Below, piece by piece: positions 7,650 through 13,478 of a stretch of DNA of 15,952 nt. The notes beneath the pieces are model-generated. The model was not told where the DNA came from. It ran no database searches and worked only from the letters and a program-made list of their open reading frames with translations. The DNA is taken from NCBI GenBank assembly GCA_026225155.1, contig JAMFSG010000315.1:1-15952 (forward strand). Direction: 5' to 3'. Each line of letters opens with the position of its first letter. Positions within the stretch are counted from its first letter, which is position 1. A program made the position numbers and the translations under genes. The DNA comes from Verrucomicrobiota bacterium (GTDB lineage: Bacteria; Verrucomicrobiota; Verrucomicrobiia; Limisphaerales; UBA11358).

Positions 7650-7779
7650 TGGTTGACGGATAAATTTCAACATAAAACCAAAATAAACCAGCACTAAAAG
7701 TAAGACATGGCAAGCAGCCGGCCGTTCATTGGTGATTTGGCGAAAAATCAAACCAGCGGTGAAAATCCGGTTTCGGCAT

Positions 7780-7824
7780 AAAAAAAGAGCCTGGCTATAA
7801 AACCCAATAAATAGCCAGACTCTT
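7780..7824 (-). terminator. Rho-independent terminator on the minus strand, no assigned gene
   Basis: AAGAGCCTGGCTA (7785-7797) and TAGCCAGACTCTT (7812-7824) form a 13-bp stem with one C:A mismatch and a 14-nt loop. On the minus strand the stem runs directly into seven T (complement of 7780-7786), the classical layout. On the plus strand no T run follows, so it acts leftwards. It lies about 170 bp upstream of the DUF3300 start and downstream of no confident minus-strand gene. It either ends a small transcript arising between about 7830 and 8180, or attenuates a long DUF3300 leader. Confidence 0.8.
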
Positions 7825-7941
7825 CAACCCCTAACCCTAAAACCATCAATCAACACTTAATTAGACCGGGCAGTTAAGATTTTGTTCAAACTATTTTTAC
7901 TGGATTCAAAACGGATTGTTTTGCCACGCTGCGTTTTCGTT

Positions 7942-8123
7942 TCAAGGAAGCAACACAGAACGATAAAATTGTTTTTGCAAATTTGTCATCGGCGGGATCG
8001 GAACACTAAAATGACCTTGCACGGGATTATTGGTGCTGACCACAAACCAGTTCACCCAGTTACAGGACTTTTGCCGCCGCCAGCCATCACGCCAAAAATG
8101 ACGAGGAATAAATAGATTGCCAT
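7942..8123 (-). other. Possible small minus-strand transcription unit with tiny overlapping frames
   Basis: The stretch 7608-8186 has no confident protein gene. On the minus strand an ATG at 8123 opens a 23-codon frame ending at 8052 that encodes a hydrophobic peptide beginning MAIYLFLVIFGVMAGGG. A GTG overlapping its stop (GTGA, 8052-8055) opens a 37-codon frame to 7942 containing NWFVVSTNNPVQGHFSVPIP. The minus-strand terminator at 7780-7824 would suit such a transcript. There is no strong ribosome-binding site before either frame (only GGCGGA before the ATG), and neither peptide resembles a family I know. It could be a small RNA, a short peptide gene, a decayed gene or chance. Confidence 0.22.
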
Positions 8124-8186
8124 TTCCGCCAAGTTAACCAAGATAATCAGTCATCAGCAACGCAACCTAAAACGGGAGAACTTAAA

Positions 8187-8408
8187 ATGGAATATTGTCC
8201 AAACTGTGGCAGTGTTTTGTATAAGGATCGAACCACTTGCTTTTATTGCGACCAGGGGAAAAAGGCGAGGCTGTCCCGGTTCGTGCGGGAATATCAAAAT
8301 GGTTTGCGCAAATCAAAGCGCGTCACCCTCTTCATCGTCGTTCTCTTAATCGCATTGACCGTGGCTGCTTCCATTTTTTTGAGCATGGAAGTTGTGCGGC
8401 ACAAATAG
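8187..8408 (+). CDS. Small zinc-ribbon protein with one membrane helix
   Basis: A 73-residue protein. The N-terminus has two CxxC pairs, C4/C7 and C18/C21 (YCPNCG and CFYC), spaced as in minimal zinc ribbons of the zinc_ribbon_2 type. A basic linker (RKSKR) precedes one membrane helix at about residues 46-67 (TLFIVVLLIALTVAASIFL), so the ribbon should face the cytoplasm. The start is well supported by GGGAGA at 8174-8179, seven bases before the ATG. It stands alone, with the extragenic repeat at 8434-8490 downstream. The function is unknown; similar short proteins are usually annotated as hypothetical. The second zinc-ribbon membrane protein, at 9944-10945, has a different domain plan. Confidence 0.82.
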   Translation: MEYCPNCGSVLYKDRTTCFYCDQGKKARLSRFVREYQNGLRKSKRVTLFIVVLLIALTVAASIFLSMEVVRHK

Positions 8409-8433
8409 GTGAAGCAGATCGTGGATAGCCGCT

Positions 8434-8490
8434 GGTAGGGACAGCGCGCTGCGCTGTCCGCCATCGCCGGGCGCAGCGTCAGGCGATGGC
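8434..8490 (+). repeat. REP-like two-hairpin extragenic repeat (copy B)
   Basis: Starts GGTAGGGACA. First hairpin: arms GGACAGCGC and GCGCTGTCC around a GCT loop. Second hairpin: GCCATCGCC pairs with GGCGATGGC around a 13-nt loop containing GCAGCGTCA. Against copy A (5240-5294), stem 1 changes a T-A pair to G-C and stem 2 changes a G-C pair to A-T, with both sides altered each time, while the loop GCT and the GCGTCA part of the second loop are kept. It lies between the zinc-ribbon gene and the hydrolase gene. Confidence 0.8.
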
Positions 8491-8587
8491 AATCAACTTC
8501 ATCCAAATTATTTCCACAAACTTGTGGCAAAATTCTATCGGCTCTGGCTAAATCGAGACGCAAGGCAATTCAACCACGAGGAGAACT

Positions 8588-9409
8588 ATGGACACCATCA
8601 CCACCAAAGACGGCACACAGATTTACTTCAAAGATTGGGGCACCGGCCAACCGCTATTCTTCCATCACGGCTGGCCTTTATCCGCCGACGATTGGGATGC
8701 GCAGATGATGTTCTTTCTCGCGCAAGGTTACCGCGTCATCGCGCATGACCGCCGCGGCCATGGCCGTTCCACCCAGACCGACAAAGGGCACGACATGGAC
8801 ACCTATGCCGACGACGTCTTTGAAGTCGTCAAAGCCCTCGACCTCAAAAATGCCATCCACATCGGCCATTCCACCGGCGGCGGCGAAGTCACCCGCTATG
8901 TCGCCCGGCACGGCAAAGGCCGCGTTGCCAAAGCCGTCCTCATCAGCGCCATTCCGCCGCTCTTCATGAAGACCGATAAAAATCCCGACGGCGTGCCGAA
9001 GGAAGTCGTAGACGGCATCCGCGACGGCACCGCGAACCATCGTTCCCAATTTTACATTGATATCACAATGCCGTTCTACGGCTTCAACCGTCCCGGCGCG
9101 GTCATCTCCGAAGGCATCCGCCGCAACTGGTGGCGGCAAGGTATGATGGGCAGCATCAAAGCCCAATACGAATGCATCCGCGTCCTTTCCGAAACTGAAT
9201 TTTACGACGACCTCAAGGCCATTGATATTCCCGTCCTCGTGATGCACGGCGAAGACGACCAGATCTGTCCCTTCCCGATCACCGGCGCCAAATCCGTCAA
9301 ACTCTTGAAGCACGGCACCCTGAAATCCTATCCCGGCTTACCGCACGGAATGCCCACCACCCATGCCGAGATAATCAATGCTGACTTACTGGCATTTATT
9401 AAATCTTGA
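8588..9409 (+). CDS. Alpha/beta hydrolase, cofactor-free haloperoxidase (non-heme chloroperoxidase) type
   Basis: A 273-residue alpha/beta-hydrolase with the full catalytic set in the expected places: nucleophile S95 in IGHSTGG, acid D224 in MHGEDDQI, base H253 in LPHGM. The oxyanion-hole region HHGWPLSADDW (26-36) and HDRRGHGRS (53-61) match the cofactor-free haloperoxidase/aryl esterase subfamily, as do the length and the YADDVFEVVKALDL segment. Such enzymes hydrolyse esters and can form peracids, which accounts for in-vitro halogenation; the natural substrate is usually unknown. It has no signal peptide, so it is likely cytoplasmic. The start is supported by GAGGAG at 8578-8583. It appears monocistronic, with the extragenic repeat upstream and the DUF559 remnant downstream. 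Confidence 0.93.
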   Translation: MDTITTKDGTQIYFKDWGTGQPLFFHHGWPLSADDWDAQMMFFLAQGYRVIAHDRRGHGRSTQTDKGHDMDTYADDVFEVVKALDLKNAIHIGHSTGGGEVTRYVARHGKGRVAKAVLISAIPPLFMKTDKNPDGVPKEVVDGIRDGTANHRSQFYIDITMPFYGFNRPGAVISEGIRRNWWRQGMMGSIKAQYECIRVLSETEFYDDLKAIDIPVLVMHGEDDQICPFPITGAKSVKLLKHGTLKSYPGLPHGMPTTHAEIINADLLAFIKS

Positions 9410-9439
9410 GCCATCACTACAAAATTAGAATCAATCTGG

Positions 9440-9712
9440 TTGATCCGCCCATGCAGATTTCGACCATTCTATGATTTTTTGTTCTCGCTTATTAATGGTG
9501 GCCAGCACGGTTTTCCTGAACAACAAAAGCATGACGAAGAGCGCGAGAAATTCCTGCAATCGCGCGGCATCAAGACGTTGCGGTTTTGGAACTCGCAGTT
9601 GCGCCGCAATGCCCAAGGCATTCGCGATACGATCTTCCATGAATTGCAAGTCCGAGCGCCGCATCCTTTGCCGGACTACACGCAGCCGATGAAAGTTGAA
9701 AGGGAAAATTAG
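9440..9712 (+). pseudogene. Truncated DUF559 (Vsr-like endonuclease fold) remnant
   Basis: The open frame encodes the C-terminal half of a DUF559 protein: NGGQHGFPEQQKHDEEREKF, then LQSRGIKTLRFWNSQLRRN and IRDTIFHELQ, which correspond to the family's DGGQH, RFW.N and terminal helix. The N-terminal half (the usual RRQxPxGxYIxDF part) is absent; YDFLFSLINGGQHG suggests a deletion joining the DF strand close to the GGQH strand. The family's D before GGQH is N here. The only start is a TTG at 9440 and no ribosome-binding site is visible. I read it as a decayed gene. It is followed at once by the inverted-repeat element at 9725-9872, an association I recall as common for DUF559 genes. Confidence 0.72.
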
Positions 9713-9724
9713 TTGAACGACCGT

Positions 9725-9872
9725 CCTCACCCCGGCCCTCTCCTCCAAGGAGAAGGAGAAACGCGCACTGCATCTTTGGAAAATTTCGCAACTGGATTTA
9801 CCGGAAGCTAATCAAACCACCGAAAGCATGATTGCCAAAATCCTCTCCTCGGAGGAGAGGACATAGGTTAGG
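9725..9872. repeat. 148-bp element bounded by inverted repeats
   Basis: The left end CCTCACC...CCTCTCCTCC (9725-9746) and the reverse complement of the right end, CCTAACC...CCTCTCCTCC (9872-9851), match at 16 of 22 positions. Each end also folds locally: the right end holds a perfect 9-bp palindrome, CCTCTCCTC G GAGGAGAGG (9842-9860), and the left end an imperfect counterpart (CCTCTCCT with AGGAGAAGG). A frame reading LTPALSSKEKEK crosses it; near-identical strings turn up as mistranslated intergenic repeats in many genomes. With the DUF559 remnant it accounts for most of the gap 9410-9943; I see nothing else there. Confidence 0.6.
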
Positions 9873-9943
9873 GCGGACGTCAAGAACACAATCAAATTGG
9901 CCACCGACAGTCATCACTCAGGCCTTCTCTTTCGGGGAGTTGA

Positions 9944-10945
9944 TCATGGTTTTGTTTTGGCAATTCTTACTTCAAATTGTCCGGCGAGGTAACTCTTGGA
10001 ATCGTCGGGCAGGCAGAGATAGATTTTTGCGGATACTTTCCGTTTCACGATGTTACCAAACTGAAGTTTCAGGCTGTAACCTTTGCTGAAGGTTGCGCTT
10101 TGGACAATGGCATCTTCCTGCCAACCCAATTTGACGTGCGGATTAGTGCCGCCATCATCGGGTTTGAAATCATAACTCTGGCCATCAATGGAAGCACCGA
10201 GGCCGTGCGGGATCTCGACATACATTCCGTCCGCCGCGCTGATCTTGAGGCCGCCATTTTTGAACAAGGCAGTGTGGAAGTTGAAATCATGGCCGTGAAT
10301 TTTTCCGCTGACGGGATGACCGGGAAACGCCACTCCATTAAGATCGGCCAGCCAACCAACGTCGGCCGGCTGGGTGTTCGTAATGGCCGTCATCTGCATA
10401 GGATCAGTTGCATTAGTGACGCCAGACTGCGTGGTGGTGACGACCACTGGATTCGTCGCCAGTTCTTGGCTGACATTTTTCCAACCTTGTTGCATGGCGT
10501 TGGAAAGGCGCCAGACATAGGTTCCGGCCATCCCTGTTTCAAGCAGAATGATTGAGTAACCGATGATCAGTCCGGCGGTGGCAAGGTTACCACCTTTGAG
10601 CGATGGGTTGCGGCGAATCCGCGATTTCGCCAGATGCCCGCAGATGATTCCCGGCAGCCAACCTATGCAAGTGATAAGTGACGATAAGGAGCAGATCAGC
10701 GAGGCGATGGCCAGGCGGGAAGTGCGCCGGGTAGTTTCAACGGTGGTGGCGTTGTAACCGGTCCACGGTAGTGGCGCGTCCGTTTCCACCGGAACTTCGG
10801 CAGGCACGATGGTTTCCTTCACGGTTTCTTGCGGCGCAATCACATTGGCATGACAGAGCGGACAAATAATTTCCGTTCCTGCATGAGCCGGGTCGCACGA
10901 AATATTTTGGCCACAAGCTGGACAAGGAAAATTGAATTCGCTCAT
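9944..10945 (-). CDS. Zinc-ribbon and DUF4190 membrane protein
   Basis: A 333-residue protein in three parts. The N-terminus is a zinc ribbon with C8/C11 and C28/C31 (FPCPACG and ICPLC). After a Pro/Glu/Thr linker comes a DUF4190-type membrane module at about residues 77-135: two hydrophobic helices flanking a GHLAKSRIRRNPSLKGGNLATAGLIIGY segment, the family hallmark. The remaining 190 residues, after a Thr/Asn-rich stretch, form a strand-rich domain I cannot name (HGHDFNFHTALFKNGGLKIS, YVEIPHGLGASIDGQSYDF). They probably lie on the opposite membrane face or outside. The start is the ATG at 10945. It is divergent from the PAP2-like gene and not in an operon. The DUF4190 assignment is secure; the role is unknown. 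Confidence 0.83.
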   Translation of the reverse strand: MSEFNFPCPACGQNISCDPAHAGTEIICPLCHANVIAPQETVKETIVPAEVPVETDAPLPWTGYNATTVETTRRTSRLAIASLICSLSSLITCIGWLPGIICGHLAKSRIRRNPSLKGGNLATAGLIIGYSIILLETGMAGTYVWRLSNAMQQGWKNVSQELATNPVVVTTTQSGVTNATDPMQMTAITNTQPADVGWLADLNGVAFPGHPVSGKIHGHDFNFHTALFKNGGLKISAADGMYVEIPHGLGASIDGQSYDFKPDDGGTNPHVKLGWQEDAIVQSATFSKGYSLKLQFGNIVKRKVSAKIYLCLPDDSKSYLAGQFEVRIAKTKP

Positions 10946-11103
10946 AAGGTCTCTGGTTTAACCAATATCAAAACAGCGCCAACGTAGCGGGTTACGGTTT
11001 TGATTCAAGCTTTCACCGCGCGCTTTTGCCGGTAAAAGATGAAACCACCGTTGTTAGTTGGATAATTCGTGCGACGGGATCGGTGTCGGGCTATGATCGG
11101 AAG

Positions 11104-11778
11104 ATGCCGGAACTGCTGTATAAGTTGCCCCGAAACATCATCACAATTTTCAGCGGCCGCAATCTATGGTGGCACGCGCTGGCGATCATCCTGACAATCG
11201 CGATCGTGATGTCCGGCGGTGATTGGACTTATTATCGCTTGACGCGTGCAGAGATATTTTCCCGGCTCGCGCTTCCGGCGATCATGCTGGGAACATTTCT
11301 GCCGGTGCTGGTGACTTTGACGATCTTGATCGTCGGTGAAATCAGAAAAAATCGCCGGTTGATCACAACGGCTTGGGCTTTGGGGCAAGCCGCCCTGCTC
11401 GGCTATGTCATCTCCTGTTGCTACAAGGCATTCACCGGACGCATTCCGCCGCCGTTCCACGGTTTTCGGATGTCGGCGGCGAATGAAGGTTCGCTGGTGG
11501 ATAGCAGCCATGGTTTTCAATTTGGTTTTCTCAAGGGCGGCATCTTTTGGGGTTGGCCATCATCACACACGACAGTTTCTTTCGCGATGTCGGCCTGCCT
11601 GATCATGCTCTATCCGAAAAACAAGCTGATTATTTTTCTTGCGGCAGCCTATGCGCTCTACATCGGGATGGGCGTTTCCGTGACGATCCATTGGTTGTCG
11701 GAATTCGTGGCGGGAGCCATCATCGGCGGCTTGATCGGAACTGTGGTCGGCAGGAGTTATGCCACCAAGCCAGATTGA
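11104..11778 (+). CDS. PAP2-like membrane phosphatase with altered motifs
   Basis: A 224-residue multi-helix membrane protein of the PAP2 (type 2 phosphatidic acid phosphatase) superfamily. I chose the ATG at 11104; a TTG at 11026 would add 26 residues without family features. The motifs are in order but divergent. Motif 1 is KAFTGRIPPPF with K108, but P115 replaces the usual arginine of KxxxxxxRP. Motif 2 is PSSHT (152-156) with H155. Motif 3 is GVSVTIHWLSEF with the nucleophile-position H196, but residue 190 is G instead of the usual arginine, and E200 takes the place of the aspartate. Typical members dephosphorylate undecaprenyl pyrophosphate or phosphatidate at the inner membrane. The missing arginines cast doubt on ordinary activity. 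It converges on the transglutaminase-like gene. Confidence 0.85.
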   Translation: MPELLYKLPRNIITIFSGRNLWWHALAIILTIAIVMSGGDWTYYRLTRAEIFSRLALPAIMLGTFLPVLVTLTILIVGEIRKNRRLITTAWALGQAALLGYVISCCYKAFTGRIPPPFHGFRMSAANEGSLVDSSHGFQFGFLKGGIFWGWPSSHTTVSFAMSACLIMLYPKNKLIIFLAAAYALYIGMGVSVTIHWLSEFVAGAIIGGLIGTVVGRSYATKPD

Positions 11779-11822
11779 AATTGTGTTTTACCCGGCATTG
11801 GAAAAGACCGGCCAAAATTACA

Positions 11823-12722
11823 TCAATTGAACCGTATCAGCTCAGTGCCATCCAGGCGTTTGGATAAGTCAACGGGATCGCCGACGGATACTTGCTGTGG
11901 ATTCACTTGGTAAGCCCAGACGGAGAAATAAGTCAGGTTAGCTTCGCCATAGATGGTTGAGAAAGCACCATCCACGGCATCGGCACCGTGGGCGATCTTT
12001 ACCCGGCCAATGCGCTGGACATTGAAACGCGGATCGAACGTGAGCCATTCATTGCCCAGATAGACTTCGAAGTAAGCATGGAAATCCATCGGCGTTCCGG
12101 GATCAATAAAGCCGATGTCCGGCAAATGGCCGGTGACATAGCGGGCGGGCAGATTAAAAGTGCGGCAGAGCGCGATGGCGGCATGGGCAAAATCACGGCA
12201 GACACCGTAACGACGTTCAATCACTTCCGAGGCGGAAAGGTCGGGGCGTCCGGAACCGAAACGATATTCGATATTATTGTGGACCCAATCGCAGATGGCT
12301 TGCACGCGCGGCAAACCGTGGATGATATTGCCGAACTGGTTCCAGGCAAAATTCATCAGCTTGTCCGAATCGCAATAACGGCTGGGCAAAGTATAGCGCA
12401 ACAAGTCGTAAGGCAGTTGCGCGACGGGTTTGATGTGGCCAAAAATTTCGCGGCTGTCCGGCAGCGAAGAAACGGCGACCATCGCGTCGTGATGGATCTC
12501 ATTGCGTCCCGGCATGAACATCGAACGATAAGTGATGTTGCCGTGGCTATCTTGAAACTCGTGTGATGGCAGGCCGATACCGAACGACAATTTTTGCTGC
12601 ATCACGAGCACGCGGCCTTCGAGCTGCGGCTTGAGAACGAACAGCACCGGCGTGGGCACGGTGGTTTCGTAGGTAAGATGACAGCCCACGCGAACGGTCA
12701 AGTTAAGAGGAGTCCAACTCAT
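11823..12722 (-). CDS. Transglutaminase-like cysteine protease family protein
   Basis: A 299-residue protein of the bacterial transglutaminase-like superfamily. The N-terminal part (about 1-110) matches the beta-rich bacterial transglutaminase N-terminal region. The core follows with the triad C175 (YGVCRDFAH), H215 (DFHAYFEVYL) and D230 (LTFDPRFN). Such proteins are mostly predicted peptidases or amidases, not true cross-linkers, and in some genomes they accompany circularly permuted ATP-grasp and alpha-E genes; none is visible here. There is no signal peptide, so it is likely cytoplasmic. The start at 12722 is supported by AAGGAG (complement of 12734-12739), eleven bases upstream. The response-regulator gene lies upstream on the same strand across a 147-bp gap, so co-transcription is possible but unproven. 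Confidence 0.92.
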   Translation of the reverse strand: MSWTPLNLTVRVGCHLTYETTVPTPVLFVLKPQLEGRVLVMQQKLSFGIGLPSHEFQDSHGNITYRSMFMPGRNEIHHDAMVAVSSLPDSREIFGHIKPVAQLPYDLLRYTLPSRYCDSDKLMNFAWNQFGNIIHGLPRVQAICDWVHNNIEYRFGSGRPDLSASEVIERRYGVCRDFAHAAIALCRTFNLPARYVTGHLPDIGFIDPGTPMDFHAYFEVYLGNEWLTFDPRFNVQRIGRVKIAHGADAVDGAFSTIYGEANLTYFSVWAYQVNPQQVSVGDPVDLSKRLDGTELIRFN

Positions 12723-12869
12723 ATGACAGGTTGCTCCTTAACTTGAATTAAGCAACCTTTGAAATGAAAAGACGGCGGTTAATTATCAGTAAACAAACAA
12801 TGCGGCGAATGTGGCGTTATACTTGATGGAGCACGGAAGCAGACGAAATTAAGCCATTATTGAAAGCAA

Positions 12870-13253
12870 TCATCCTTTGGCCATGCTTTCGACCATCGCA
12901 TTGCGCAAATCGGCCAGCAGAAAAGGTTTGTTGATCAAGGCATCCACCCCGGGAAGTTTTTTGCCGGAACTTTTCAACATCTCCGCATGGGCGGACAGCA
13001 TGATGACGGGCTGCTTTGGCCAGCGTTGTTTGATGGTGACGGCGAGTTCATCACCTTTCATCACGGGCATCAGATAATCGGTGATAACGAAATCAAATGA
13101 GTTGTGTTCCAACAATTCCAAGGCCGCATGCGCGTCAGGCACGGTTTGCGCCTCGTGCCCTTCAAACCGGAGCATCATTTCCATGACATTGGCGACGGCG
13201 GGTTCGTCATCCACGACCAGAACGCGTCGTTTTGGTTTGGGCGTTGTCTCCAT
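12870..13253 (-). CDS. Single-domain response regulator (receiver only)
   Basis: A 127-residue CheY-like receiver with all key residues: the acidic pair D15/D16 in VVDDE, phospho-acceptor D59 in ITDYLMP, switch residue S87 in MLSAHA, and K109 in NKPF. There is no output domain; the protein ends about ten residues after the last helix. It would be phosphorylated by a histidine kinase and signal through protein contacts. No kinase gene is present in the window, so its partner is encoded elsewhere, either as a phosphorelay intermediate or a hybrid-kinase partner. The start is the ATG at 13253. The 225-bp gap to the SNF2 gene holds no feature I can support. Confidence 0.94.
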   Translation of the reverse strand: METTPKPKRRVLVVDDEPAVANVMEMMLRFEGHEAQTVPDAHAALELLEHNSFDFVITDYLMPVMKGDELAVTIKQRWPKQPVIMLSAHAEMLKSSGKKLPGVDALINKPFLLADLRNAMVESMAKG

Positions 13254-13478
13254 ATATGGCGGCGGTAAAATTATTGACCCGATGAATCCCGAAGCTGTTT
13301 GTATGTTTCTCGCCGATTCCGGTGGATTAGTCCATTACAAAATAAATCTCAACCTTCAGGTTTTGATGGCCGCACGGAAAAAGCAGCCCAATCAGGACGC
13401 CGCTCAACCAAAAAACTTTTCCTTTCGCATTGACCATTGGCGCAGGATATGACGAAATGGAAAGTCTAATTTTTTCAG

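Noticed and set aside
7882..8115. 77-codon plus-strand frame
   Set aside because: It starts with TTG, has no ribosome-binding site and no recognisable motif, and other frames in this stretch are equally open.
8678..9313. 211-codon minus-strand frame opposite the alpha/beta hydrolase
   Set aside because: The hydrolase has a full catalytic triad and ribosome-binding site; the antisense frame is Val/Gly/Asp-rich without motifs.
11988..12566. 192-codon plus-strand frame opposite the transglutaminase gene
   Set aside because: The minus-strand gene has the Cys-His-Asp triad and a good ribosome-binding site; the antisense frame has no motif.
12723..12869. Possible terminator or promoter between the transglutaminase and response-regulator genes
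   Set aside because: I found no stem followed by a T run and no convincing -35/-10 pair. The gap is AT-rich but otherwise uninformative.
13282..13452. 56-codon plus-strand frame upstream of the SNF2 gene
   Set aside because: No ribosome-binding site or similarity I recognise; it ends 26 bp before the SNF2 start and looks like chance.
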